DNA of 6,202 bases from an uncultured Acidobacteriota bacterium (GCA_903932385.1 CAIZGA010000456.1:1-6202), one strand, 5' to 3'; positions 1 through 6,134 are shown, counted from the first letter of the stretch. Translations and numbers: made by a program. The notes: generated by a model from the sequence alone, not told the origin.

Positions 1-790
1 CGTTGTGCCCAAGCCGCTCTGGTCCCAGCGCATGCCCGCCGACCCGCAGAACCGCATCCTGCTCGGCCTCAACTCCGTCATCGTCCGCACCGGCAAACAC
101 ACCGTCGTCATTGAAACCGGTGTCGGCAACAAGCAGTCGGAAAAAATCACCGCCTTCAACGGCGCGCAATCCCTGCTCATGGATTCCTACGCCGCCGCCG
201 GCCTCGACCCAGCTTCGGTCGACATCGTCATCAACTCGCACCTGCACTACGACCACTGCGGCTGGAACACCACCCTCCATCCCGATGGCTCCCTCACGCC
301 CACCTTCCCCAACGCCCGCTACTTCGCGCATCAGGGAGAAGTGGACCACGGCCGCCTGCAACTCGAACGCGACCGCGTCAGCTACCTCGCCTACAATTAC
401 GAACCGCTCCTCGCCTCCGGCCAGATGACCCTGCTCTCCACCCCGCTCGGCCACACTGAAGAAATCATCCCCGGCATCTCCGTCGAGCGTTACCCGGGCC
501 ACACCGCCACCATGTTGGGGATTCACATCCACCCGCCCACACAACTCTCCGGTGCCGCCGCCCCCCACGCCGTCTACGTCAGCGACCTCATCCCCACCGC
601 CAACCACCTCGACTCCACCTGGGTCATGGGCTACGACCTCGACCCGCTCACCTGCATCGAACAGCGCAAACGCTTCTACACCCGCGCCATTCCAGAGCAG
701 TGGCTCGTCCTCTTCACCCACGACCACCACACCCCGGCCGCCCGCATCGCCCTCAACGACAAAGGCAAACCCGTCCCGCATTCCGTCTAA
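1..790 (+). CDS. MBL-fold metallo-hydrolase, 5'-truncated by window edge
   Basis: A zinc-dependent hydrolase of the metallo-beta-lactamase superfamily; the substrate cannot be told from the sequence. Numbering from the GTG at 5, the signature HxHxDH is at residues 79-84 (HLHYDH). It is followed by the other expected metal-site elements: His166 in PGHT, Asp194 in YVSDL, and a C-terminal HDHH at 239-242. These are the positions used for a two-metal site in this fold, so the enzyme looks intact and active. About 262 residues are visible. The reading frame is open to the left edge (a Val codon precedes the GTG), and the protein begins inside what looks like the first strand of the fold. The real start therefore probably lies upstream and the GTG at 5 is not the true start. 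No signal peptide can be judged. The fold is shared with AHL lactonases and many other hydrolases, so a lactonase role is possible but unsupported. It ends at TAA 788-790 with no clear terminator. Confidence 0.9.
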   Translation, partial: VVPKPLWSQRMPADPQNRILLGLNSVIVRTGKHTVVIETGVGNKQSEKITAFNGAQSLLMDSYAAAGLDPASVDIVINSHLHYDHCGWNTTLHPDGSLTPTFPNARYFAHQGEVDHGRLQLERDRVSYLAYNYEPLLASGQMTLLSTPLGHTEEIIPGISVERYPGHTATMLGIHIHPPTQLSGAAAPHAVYVSDLIPTANHLDSTWVMGYDLDPLTCIEQRKRFYTRAIPEQWLVLFTHDHHTPAARIALNDKGKPVPHSV

Positions 791-810
791 TCCGCATCAC
801 CCACCACAAC

Positions 811-850
811 CGTCATTCTGATCGCGTCTCCACTCCCGCGAAGCATCCCT
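811..850. repeat. Possible divergent copy of the GTCATTC intergenic repeat
   Basis: Just after the hydrolase gene, CGTCATTCTGATCGCG at 811-826 and CGCGAAGCATCC at 837-848 resemble the two ends of the better-preserved repeats at 2368, 5945 and 6148. Here they are separated by 10 unrelated bases. TCGCG (822-826) and CGCGA (837-841) form a 5-pair stem. The resemblance is partial and could be chance. Confidence 0.35.
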
Positions 851-901
851 GTCCCCCTGCTTTTTCCCCTTGCACCTTGTGACGAACATTACAGCCCACC
901 C

Positions 902-921
902 TTGACACTCAGGCCTATAAT
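902..921 (+). promoter_or_regulatory. Possible promoter region upstream of the cytochrome gene
   Basis: A perfect TTGACA (902-907) and a perfect TATAAT (916-921) lie 74-93 bases upstream of the cytochrome c start. The 8-base spacer is far too short for both to serve one ordinary sigma-70 promoter, which needs about 17. TATAAT may be a real -10 element with a poor -35: the hexamer at the correct distance is AGCCCA at 893-898. Alternatively the TTGACACTC may be part of a regulator site. Confidence 0.35.
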
Positions 922-978
922 TCCACCCGACTAATGAACCACACGCTGCCTGTGCTCTAAATCACATGCCGCGTTTCC

Positions 979-986
979 GAGGGGGG
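979..986 (+). promoter_or_regulatory. Ribosome binding site of the cytochrome gene
   Basis: The purine run GAGGGGGG lies 8 bases before the ATG at 995. It fixes that ATG as the start. Confidence 0.6.
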
Positions 987-994
987 ACCCATCT

Positions 995-1423
995 ATGCGC
1001 AAGCCATTCGTACTCTTTGTTCCTGTCATTGCCTTTGTGCTGTATGCCTGCATCGTCATCCCGGCCACCGCCGGCTCTCCGCAGGCCACGCCCGCTGTTT
1101 CCCACGCCACCACCAAAAACCCCGTCACTCCCACAGCCGAGTCGCGTGCCCGCGCCAAGTTCCTCTACACCACCGACTGCGCCATGTGCCACAACGATAA
1201 CGGCGACGGCAAAACCGACATCGCCAAATCCATGCAGACCACCATTCCGGACATGACCCAATCCGCCACTCTCGCCTCGCTTTCCGACGGCCAGATGTTT
1301 GACATCATCCGCAACGGCGGCGGCCTGGGTGCTGCCAAGATGCCCCCGGAGACCGCTGACCGCGCTTCCGACACCGATGTCTGGAATCTGGTCATCTATC
1401 TCCGCGCCTTCGCCAAACACTAG
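995..1423 (+). CDS. Secreted monoheme c-type cytochrome
   Basis: A small electron-transfer protein of 142 residues that binds one covalently attached heme c outside the cytoplasmic membrane. Residues 1 to about 27 form an export signal (MRK, then a hydrophobic stretch, then PATAG), probably cleaved near 26-27. Cys19 lies in a weak lipobox-like context (LYAC), so a lipoprotein is less likely but possible. A short Ala/Pro/Thr-rich linker follows. The heme site CAMCH is at 62-66, preceded by the helix RARAKFLYTTD, as in class I cytochromes. Met116 in the KMPPE segment is the likely sixth iron ligand. The C-terminal helix DTDVWNLVIYLRAFAK (127-141) is also typical. The mature domain of about 90 residues is the usual size for a cytochrome c domain. 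The redox partner is unknown, and no oxidase or dehydrogenase gene is in view. It is probably transcribed alone. Confidence 0.9.
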   Translation: MRKPFVLFVPVIAFVLYACIVIPATAGSPQATPAVSHATTKNPVTPTAESRARAKFLYTTDCAMCHNDNGDGKTDIAKSMQTTIPDMTQSATLASLSDGQMFDIIRNGGGLGAAKMPPETADRASDTDVWNLVIYLRAFAKH

Positions 1424-1450
1424 CCCGCGCATTTCCCTCGTGCCCTCATG

Positions 1451-1478
1451 CCGCAGGTCCACTCCCGTGGATTTGCGG
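1451..1478. promoter_or_regulatory. 12-pair dyad between cytochrome and His/Trp-rich gene
   Basis: CCGCA-GG-TCCAC (1451-1462) and GTGGA-TT-TGCGG (1467-1478) form an inverted repeat around a 4-base centre (TCCC). As RNA it is a 12-pair hairpin with 10 Watson-Crick and two G-U pairs. As DNA it is a two-block dyad. The right arm directly abuts TATGAT (1479-1484), a -10-like hexamer 95 bases before the next start codon. No T-run follows, so it is not a standard intrinsic terminator. It could be an operator, a mRNA 3' end structure for the cytochrome gene, or both. Confidence 0.55.
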
Positions 1479-1568
1479 TATGATGGCTGCCAGCAGCGTA
1501 TACGTCCCACTGTCTCTTGTTCGCTGCAAGCTTTTGGTTGCACCGCTTTTCCGGATCAAAATTCAACC

Positions 1569-1572
1569 GAGG
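1569..1572 (+). promoter_or_regulatory. Ribosome binding site deciding the start at 1579
   Basis: GAGG lies 6 bases before ATG 1579. The longer reading frame that opens at 1480 has no comparable site, and its extra 33 residues would bury the signal peptide. The ATG at 1579 is therefore the better start. Confidence 0.7.
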
Positions 1573-1578
1573 TCAGCA

Positions 1579-2196
1579 ATGAAAAAGTCCATCGTTCTTC
1601 TCTCCGCTGCTCTGCTTTTGCTCGTTCTGCCGGCGGCCGCTCAGCGCGGCAACACCCGCAATGCGGCTCCCAGCAACAACGCCGCCACTGCCCCGCATAA
1701 TGCCAGCACTCCCCGCGCCAACCAGGGACACGTTCCCCCGCCACCGCCCTCCCGCGCTACACCTTCCAACAATGCCCGCCCGGGCGGCGAAGGCGGCCCG
1801 GTTTCTCCCGCCAATACCCGCTCCGACGCCGAGCGTTACCCCACCGGCCACATCAATGAAACACCTCACGTCAATCACGACACCTGGTACGGTCACGAAG
1901 CCCCCAACGATCCCCGCTTCCACATCGACCACCCCTTTGAGCATGGCCACTTCGCCAACTTCGGCCCCGACCATCGCTACGGCATCTCCCGCATCGACGC
2001 CGAACACCACTGGTTCTGGTTCCCCGGCGGCGGCTACTTCTTCGTTGCCGATTGGGACTGGTCTGTCTTCTCCGACTGGTGCTGGAACTGCGGCGATGAC
2101 TTCGTCGTCTATGAAGACCCCGACCATCCCGGCTGGTACCTCCTCTACAACTCCATGACCGGTGCCTACATCCACGTTCAATACATGGGCATGTAG
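1579..2196 (+). CDS. Secreted His/Trp-rich protein of unknown function
   Basis: A 205-residue exported protein whose function I cannot assign. Residues 1-21 are a clear Sec signal peptide (MKK, a Leu-rich core, then PAAA before Gln22). Residues 22 to about 85 are low-complexity, rich in Asn, Ala, Pro and Gly, with five prolines in a row at 53-57; this is probably a disordered linker. The C-terminal half looks folded. Residues 91-144 hold 11 histidines (for example HIDHPFEHGHF at 115-125). They are followed by an aromatic block, residues 145-169, with six tryptophans, a CWNC motif at 168-171, and a conserved-looking end, YEDPDHPGWYLLYN (178-191). From memory, similar secreted proteins with HPFEHGHF-like and EDPDHxGWYL-like stretches occur in acidobacteria; I could not check this. 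Metal binding is conceivable from the histidines, but no known metal-site motif is visible. A strong terminator follows, so it is probably monocistronic. Confidence 0.85.
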   Translation: MKKSIVLLSAALLLLVLPAAAQRGNTRNAAPSNNAATAPHNASTPRANQGHVPPPPPSRATPSNNARPGGEGGPVSPANTRSDAERYPTGHINETPHVNHDTWYGHEAPNDPRFHIDHPFEHGHFANFGPDHRYGISRIDAEHHWFWFPGGGYFFVADWDWSVFSDWCWNCGDDFVVYEDPDHPGWYLLYNSMTGAYIHVQYMGM

Positions 2197-2208
2197 TCCG
2201 CCTCACGC

Positions 2209-2239
2209 AAATGTAGTTCGAGCCAAAATGTAGTTCGAG
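2209..2239 (+). repeat. Direct repeat pair AAATGTAGTTCGAG after the stop codon
   Basis: The 14-base AAATGTAGTTCGAG occurs exactly at 2209-2222 and 2226-2239, a period of 17 bases. A partial third copy, ATGTAGTCCG (2191-2200), includes the stop codon of the preceding gene. The repeats lie in the transcribed 3' untranslated region ahead of the terminator. Confidence 0.75.
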
Positions 2240-2262
2240 TTAAAACATTCATCGCATCACCC

Positions 2263-2302
2263 GCCCCATCCCGGCTTCGGCTCGGATGGGGCTTTTCTTT
2301 CT
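2263..2302 (+). terminator. Rho-independent terminator of the His/Trp-rich gene
   Basis: GCCCCATCC (2263-2271) pairs perfectly with GGATGGGGC (2284-2292). Inside the stem, after one C-C mismatch, three further pairs (one G-U) close a stable C(TTCG)G tetraloop (2275-2280). The run TTTTCTTTCT follows at 2293-2302. This is a textbook intrinsic terminator 66 bases after the stop codon. Confidence 0.92.
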
Positions 2303-2367
2303 ACTTCAACGTGGATTTCATACCCGCATGGGGATTTACCAGTGCCAATATCCGGATGCTCTGGCTA

Positions 2368-2420
2368 TCAAGTTGTCATTCCGCAGCGCAGCGGAGGAAT
2401 CTACTTCTTCATTTGCTTTC
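2368..2420. repeat. Dispersed intergenic repeat, copy A
   Basis: This 53-base stretch matches 5945-5997 with only two differences (positions 2403 and 2411). The core contains TTGTCATTCCGCAGCGCAGC followed by GGAGGAATCT. The ATTCC and GGAAT halves, and the inner CCGC and GCGG, give alternative short hairpins. A T/C-rich tail (CTTCTTC, TTTGCTTTC) follows the core. It resembles the GTCATTC...GAATCT intergenic repeats that I recall from acidobacterial and some other genomes. Confidence 0.85.
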
Positions 2421-2692
2421 CCCAACTCCCTGAACCCTGCTCCTCAACCGTGACCGCTGTCACCGCGAATCGCCTCTTCGTCCTCTACATTCATTTCATT
2501 GACTAGCTTCATCGCCGGTCATGCATATTACTGTTCACCGCCGTTACTGTTTTCGTTCACCGCAGGCCGTATTACTTCGCATCGTTTGTCGCACCAAATC
2601 AAGCCGCGCTCGGCTTCAAATACTCTTCACCCGCGCCCAACCGCGCGCTCATCGCCAAAGTTTTAGTTGCCTGCCTTTACTGCATCGCTTCC

Positions 2693-2738
2693 GCCCCGCA
2701 CTCCGCCTCCCCCGTAGCCGGGAAGCAAACTGCGGGGC
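2693..2738. repeat. Inverted repeat GCCCCGCA / TGCGGGGC with 30-base loop
   Basis: GCCCCGCA (2693-2700) and TGCGGGGC (2731-2738) are perfect 8-base inverted repeats. Within the loop, CCCG (2711-2714) and CGGG (2719-2722) can form a small second hairpin. AATTCTTTTCCC follows on the + strand, so this might end an unrecognised small transcript. The long loop makes it a weak terminator. Confidence 0.45.
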
Positions 2739-2856
2739 AATTCTTTTCCCACCCCCTCGCCCGTGTCTTTTAAATAACTTCTGCCGACCATTCGTCTGTG
2801 ATACCTATTAGTAAGATTTCCCCGCAGCATCTGTGCGGCGTATCCTCTCGGTTATC

Positions 2857-2861
2857 GGAGG
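2857..2861 (+). promoter_or_regulatory. Ribosome binding site deciding the start at 2866
   Basis: A full GGAGG lies 4 bases before ATG 2866. The spacing is short but workable. It favours this ATG over the in-frame GTG at 2833, which has no such site and would add 11 residues before the signal peptide. Confidence 0.7.
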
Positions 2862-2865
2862 CAGT

Positions 2866-3363
2866 ATGCGGTTCCTCAAAACTTCGCTGGCCCTGTTCTT
2901 CTTTACCTTCGCCGCCGCGGCACAATCCCCGCAGCTCACCGGCATCAAAATCCTCGACTACGGCATCTACACCGCCGACGTCGCATCCACGCAGAACATC
3001 TCCCCGCAGGGCATTCCTCTGCATAACATTTCCAACGTGCGCCTCGCCGAGCAGACCCGCACCGTCAAAATGCAGCACGGCGTTCATTTCGGATTTCATT
3101 ACACCTTGCTCGGTTCCCCCAGCGGAGCCACTGTCCCGCTGCGTCTCGTCGTGCTCTACCCGCCGCCCGGCGTCCGTCCGCCCAACTCCACCGCTCCCCT
3201 GCTCACCGCAGAAGCCGACCTCACCGCCAATGCAATCGGTCCCACGCTGTACTCCGATTACAGTTTCGATAATGACTGGGAACTCGTTCCCGGCCAATGG
3301 ACCCTGCAGCTATGGAGCGGCAACCAGCAACTCACATCGCAATCCTTCAACGTCGTCCCATAA
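2866..3363 (+). CDS. Secreted DUF3859 domain protein
   Basis: A 165-residue exported protein. Residues 1-19 form a Sec signal peptide (MRFLKTS, a Phe/Leu core, then AAAA before Gln20). The rest matches my recollection of the DUF3859 family along its whole length. It has an early ILDYGIY strand (29-35), then the segment NVRLAEQTRTVKMQHGVHFGFHY, which corresponds to the family's VERTxxxPxxxGxxFGFRY region. The C-terminal WELVPGQWTLQLW (138-150) is the family's most recognisable stretch (WELVPGxWxFxxW). The family is predicted to be all-beta and periplasmic, and I know of no established biochemical role. The mature length of about 146 residues suggests a complete single domain. It lies 161 bases before the GH92 gene with no clear terminator between them, so read-through is possible, but a functional link is not shown. 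Confidence 0.85.
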   Translation: MRFLKTSLALFFFTFAAAAQSPQLTGIKILDYGIYTADVASTQNISPQGIPLHNISNVRLAEQTRTVKMQHGVHFGFHYTLLGSPSGATVPLRLVVLYPPPGVRPPNSTAPLLTAEADLTANAIGPTLYSDYSFDNDWELVPGQWTLQLWSGNQQLTSQSFNVVP

Positions 3364-3513
3364 TCCGCGTTCCACTTCATAAAAATTGCCGCTGGGATTT
3401 TTCTCTCAACTCGCTCATGCGCGGGGCTGCACTCATATGCATTCCATCTCCCCCACCCAATTGGCCATCCCCTCCCGCGCCTCGTTACTATGGAAGTCAA
3501 ACAAGTTTCACCC

Positions 3514-3518
3514 AAGGA
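3514..3518 (+). promoter_or_regulatory. Ribosome binding site of the GH92 gene
   Basis: AAGGA lies 6 bases before ATG 3525. The frame is open upstream to 3297 and overlaps the DUF3859 gene. Translation from further upstream would place 76 unrelated residues ahead of a perfect Tat signal, so 3525 is the start. Confidence 0.7.
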
Positions 3519-3524
3519 TTGACG

Positions 3525-5789
3525 ATGAAAAAGCGCGTGGATGCAAGCAGACGTACTTTCCTCAAACTGGGCGGGGCCGCAGCTCTGGCTTCCTCACTCA
3601 CCGCAGTCGCAGAACCCGCCGCCGCCAAGCCGCCATCCCCCGCGCACAACACCGCCAACCTCCGCCTCGCCAACCTCCGCCTCGCCAACCTCCGCCTCGT
3701 AGATCTCGTCAATCCCCTGCAAGGCACGGACTCCACTTCCCTCTTCTCCCGCGGCAATACGCTGCCCATCGTCGCCGTGCCCTGGGCCATGGCGCACTGG
3801 GCGCTGCAATCCAGCGACGCAGGCTCGTGGTTTTTTCAGCCGCATGATGAACGCCTGCAGGGCATTCGCTGCACTCACCAACTCAGCCCCTGGCTCGGCG
3901 ACTACGGCAACGCCACCTTCATGCCCTTCAACGGCACTCCCGGCCCCGCCGCCGCAGACCGCGCCTCCTCCTACCGCGCCCGCGAATTGCAAATCCTCCC
4001 GCACACTCTCAAACTCCGCCTCATGCGCTATCGCTGCACCCTCGAACTCGCACCCACCGAGCGTTGCTCCGTCATGCGTTTCACCTTTGCCGATGCAGGC
4101 CCCTCCGGCGTCTTTATCGATCTTCCCGGCGACAACGCCGAAGCCACCTTCGATGCCGCCACCGGTACCATCCGCGCCCTCACCCGCGCCAACCGCGGCG
4201 GCGTGCAAAAAGATTTTGCCGCTTACTACATCGTTCGCTGCGACTCGCCCATCACCGCCTTCGAAGTCAAAACGATTCGCGGCCATAGCATCGCCGTCGC
4301 GCATTTCGCCGCGCAGGCCGGCAAGCCCGTCACCCTCCGCGTCGGCACTTCCTTCATCTCTTACGACCAGGCCGCGCGCAACCTCACGCATGAAGTCGCG
4401 CAGAAATCTTTTGACCAGGTTCAATCCGAAGCCGCCGCCATCTGGGAACAAACTCTCGGCCGCGTTCGCATCAACGGCGGTACGGAATCCCAACACCGCA
4501 TCTTCTATTCCGCCCTCTATCGCGGCCTGCTCTTTCCCCGCGTCTGGCATGAGCAGGACGCCGACGGCAACATCGTCCACATGAGCGTCTACAGCGGCAA
4601 GGTCGAACCCGGTTTCATGTACGCCGACCACGGCTACTGGGACCTCTACCGCGCCTGGTATCCCATGATGGCCCTGCTCTTCCCCGAACGTCTTTCGCAG
4701 ATGCTGCAGGCATGGGTCAACGCCTACAAAGAAGGCGGCTGGTTCCCGCAATTCCCCTGCCCGGGCTATCGCAACTGCATGACCGGCAGCCCGCTCGACT
4801 TCGTCTTCGGCGACGCCGTTGCCAAAGGCATTACAGGATTCGATTTGCAGGCCGCCTATGCCGCGTTGAAAAAACACGCCACCACGCCCGTCGCGCCCGG
4901 CCTCGGCTACGGCCGTCCCGCTGTCGCCGAGTATGAAAAACTCGGCTTCATTCCCTGCGACCTCGTCCTCGGCGGCCTTGCAGAAACTCTCGACTCTGCT
5001 TACGGCGATTTCTGCATCGCGCAAGTCGCCCGCGCCGCCGGCCATCTGGACGATGCCGCCCTCTTTGAAAAACGCTCGCAGAACTGGCGCAATGTCTTCG
5101 ATCCCGCCACGCATTTCCTGCGCGGCAAAAATTCCAACGGCCAGTGGGTCCAGCCTTTCGATCAATATGAGTGGGGCGGTCCCTACGTCGAAGGCGGCCC
5201 ATGGCAATATCGCTTCTTCGTCCTGCATGACGCGCACGGTCTGATGGAGGCCATGGGTGGCCGCGACGCCTTCCTCGCCAATCTTGAAGAGCTCGTCTCG
5301 CAGCCGCCCACCTTCCACATCGGTTCCTACGGTCGCGAGATTCACGAGATGTCAGAGATGGCCGCCGTCGACTTCGGCCAGTACGCGCACTCCAACCAGC
5401 CCTCGCACCACGCGCTCTATATGTTCTCCGTCGCCGGCCGTCGCGACCGCACCCAGTACTGGGCGCACCGCGTCCTCAACGAGCTCTACACCGTCGATAA
5501 TTTCTGCGGCGATGAAGACACCGGCTCCATGGGCGCCTGGTATGTCCTCAGCTCACTCGGCATTTATTCCATGTGCCCGGGCAAGCCGGAGTGGATGCTC
5601 GGCGCGCCGCTCTTCCCCGAAGCCGTCATCCACTATCCCGATGGCCGCGAAATCCGCATCGAAGCCCGCTCCGCCAAACCGGGGGCCTTCCTCAACCACG
5701 TCACCCTCAACGGCGTAGAACACAAAGAAAACTCCATCCAACACGCCGAGTTCCTAAAGAACACCCACCTCGTCTTCACCGCCACTTAA
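3525..5789 (+). CDS. Tat-exported GH92 family alpha-mannosidase
   Basis: A 754-residue glycoside hydrolase of family 92, whose members are calcium-dependent, inverting exo-alpha-mannosidases acting on mannans and N-glycan mannose. The N-terminus has a Tat signal: SRRTFLK at 8-14, a hydrophobic stretch, and likely cleavage near AEPAAA. Three ANLRL pentapeptides (44-58) precede the N-terminal beta-sandwich domain. That domain opens with DLVNPLQGT (60-68), GNTLPIVAVPW and the SPWLGDYG segment. The C-terminal (alpha/alpha)6 domain shows the family landmarks: GYWDLYRA (370-377), PGYRNCMTG (413-421), EGGPWQY with Glu556, NQPSHH (624-629) and GDEDTGSMGAWY (662-673). By analogy with Bacteroides GH92 enzymes, Glu556 would be the general acid and Asp663/Asp665 the base pair; this alignment is from memory. 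All are present, so the enzyme should be active in the periplasm. Length is normal. Linkage specificity cannot be read. No sugar transporter or regulator is adjacent. An intrinsic terminator follows. Confidence 0.93.
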   Translation: MKKRVDASRRTFLKLGGAAALASSLTAVAEPAAAKPPSPAHNTANLRLANLRLANLRLVDLVNPLQGTDSTSLFSRGNTLPIVAVPWAMAHWALQSSDAGSWFFQPHDERLQGIRCTHQLSPWLGDYGNATFMPFNGTPGPAAADRASSYRARELQILPHTLKLRLMRYRCTLELAPTERCSVMRFTFADAGPSGVFIDLPGDNAEATFDAATGTIRALTRANRGGVQKDFAAYYIVRCDSPITAFEVKTIRGHSIAVAHFAAQAGKPVTLRVGTSFISYDQAARNLTHEVAQKSFDQVQSEAAAIWEQTLGRVRINGGTESQHRIFYSALYRGLLFPRVWHEQDADGNIVHMSVYSGKVEPGFMYADHGYWDLYRAWYPMMALLFPERLSQMLQAWVNAYKEGGWFPQFPCPGYRNCMTGSPLDFVFGDAVAKGITGFDLQAAYAALKKHATTPVAPGLGYGRPAVAEYEKLGFIPCDLVLGGLAETLDSAYGDFCIAQVARAAGHLDDAALFEKRSQNWRNVFDPATHFLRGKNSNGQWVQPFDQYEWGGPYVEGGPWQYRFFVLHDAHGLMEAMGGRDAFLANLEELVSQPPTFHIGSYGREIHEMSEMAAVDFGQYAHSNQPSHHALYMFSVAGRRDRTQYWAHRVLNELYTVDNFCGDEDTGSMGAWYVLSSLGIYSMCPGKPEWMLGAPLFPEAVIHYPDGREIRIEARSAKPGAFLNHVTLNGVEHKENSIQHAEFLKNTHLVFTAT
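3654..3698 (+). repeat. Three exact 15-base tandem repeats inside the GH92 gene
   Basis: GCCAACCTCCGCCTC occurs three times without a mismatch (3654-3668, 3669-3683, 3684-3698), encoding ANLRL three times. It lies between the Tat signal and the catalytic region, where length change would be tolerated. The exact identity suggests recent expansion by slippage. Confidence 0.95.
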
Positions 5790-5810
5790 ACATCCGCACT
5801 AATTAAAAAC

Positions 5811-5850
5811 AATGGGGATCCGAGCAAAACTCGAATCCCCATTCATTTTT
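5811..5850 (+). terminator. Rho-independent terminator of the GH92 gene
   Basis: AATGGGGATCCGAG (5811-5824) pairs with CTCGAATCCCCATT (5830-5843) around the loop CAAAA. The stem has 13 pairs and one C-A mismatch. CATTTTT follows at 5844-5850. An A-run just upstream (AATTAAAAAC, 5801-5810) means it could also stop transcripts coming from the right on the - strand. It starts 22 bases after the stop codon. Confidence 0.92.
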
Positions 5851-5878
5851 AGTAGCAGCATTTATGTTGTCATGTCCA

Positions 5879-5903
5879 ATCCATGCAGCTTCATCGCATG
5901 GAT
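5879..5903. repeat. 8-pair inverted repeat ATCCATGC / GCATGGAT
   Basis: ATCCATGC (5879-5886) and GCATGGAT (5896-5903) are perfect inverted repeats around a 9-base loop, AGCTTCATC. It lies downstream of the terminator in non-coding DNA. No T-run follows. The role is unknown. Confidence 0.55.
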
Positions 5904-5931
5904 GGGAAGTACTCCCGCCAACTCCACCCAT

Positions 5932-5999
5932 TCTGCCTTTGCTTTCAAGTTGTCATTCCGCAGCGCAGCGGAGGAATCTGCTTCTTCTTTTGCTTTCGC
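5932..5999. repeat. Dispersed intergenic repeat, copy B
   Basis: This 68-base copy is identical to 6135-6202 except for one base in the TTTC/TTTT run before AAG. Its inner 53 bases match copy A at 2368-2420 with two differences. Upstream it has TCTGCCTTTGCTTT and downstream a CTTCTTCTTTTGCTTTCGC tail. The element therefore has pyrimidine-rich flanks around the GC-rich hairpin core. Confidence 0.9.
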
Positions 6000-6007
6000 C
6001 TCTACAC

Positions 6008-6034
6008 TGTCATCCCAAGCAACGCGAAGACTTG
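6008..6034. repeat. Possible degenerate copy of the dispersed repeat
   Basis: TGTCATCCCAAGC followed by AACGCGAAGACTTG keeps the general layout of the neighbouring repeats (TGTCAT-CC, a GC-rich middle, a purine-rich right arm). Many bases differ. It sits between copies B and C and may be an old copy or a related subfamily. Confidence 0.35.
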
Positions 6035-6078
6035 CAGTTGAACTTCTAACCCCTAGCCCCTGCTGCCCTGCCGGCTGC

Positions 6079-6110
6079 CCCATCCTTTCGCGCATTTGCG
6101 AAAGGGTGGG
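6079..6110. repeat. 13-pair hairpin between repeat copies B and C
   Basis: CCCATCCTTTCGC (6079-6091) pairs with GCGAAAGGGTGGG (6098-6110) around the 6-base loop GCATTT, with one T-G wobble. I recall similar CATCCTTTCGC...GCGAAAGGGTGGG hairpins between genes in acidobacterial genomes but could not check. No T-run follows, so it is more like a repeat element than a terminator. Confidence 0.75.
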
Positions 6111-6113
6111 AAA

Positions 6114-6130
6114 TTCGCGCGCAGCGCGAA
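6114..6130. repeat. 7-pair hairpin TTCGCGC / GCGCGAA
   Basis: TTCGCGC (6114-6120) and GCGCGAA (6124-6130) pair perfectly around the 3-base loop GCA, 3 bases after the preceding hairpin. The two hairpins appear to form one compound element directly ahead of copy C. Confidence 0.65.
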
Positions 6131-6134
6131 CCGC

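Larger units (their letters stand above)
2303..2832. other. Long non-coding gap between terminator and DUF3859 gene
   Basis: This stretch has no convincing gene on either strand. The only open frame of note (2521-2811, +) would give 96 residues rich in Arg, Ser and Cys, with no ribosome site and no recognisable domain. The region holds one copy of the dispersed repeat (2368-2420) and a long-loop inverted repeat (2693-2738). It is richer in T than the coding regions. TTGACT at 2499-2504 resembles a -35 element, but no good -10 follows at the right distance. Confidence 0.6.

Noticed and set aside
1480..1578. An upstream extension of the His/Trp-rich gene to the ATG at 1480
   Set aside because: It would put 33 residues ahead of a clear signal peptide, and it lacks a ribosome site, whereas GAGG stands 6 bases before the ATG at 1579.
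2521..2811. A 96-residue open frame in the long gap
   Set aside because: No ribosome binding site is visible, the composition is Arg/Ser/Cys-rich and irregular, and there is no domain or export signal. It spans the inverted repeat at 2693-2738.
3297..3524. An upstream extension of the GH92 gene
   Set aside because: It overlaps the DUF3859 gene in another frame and would bury the perfect Tat signal at residues 8-14.
3594..5345. A 583-residue open frame on the - strand opposite the GH92 gene
   Set aside because: It lies entirely opposite a well-supported gene. Its Ala/Gly/Val-rich composition is what the strong third-position C bias of the real gene produces on the opposite strand. It has no recognisable motif.
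995..5789. A single functional operon or new multi-gene system
   Set aside because: Gaps of 155-669 bases and an internal intrinsic terminator separate the genes, and the products share no evident pathway beyond export from the cytoplasm.
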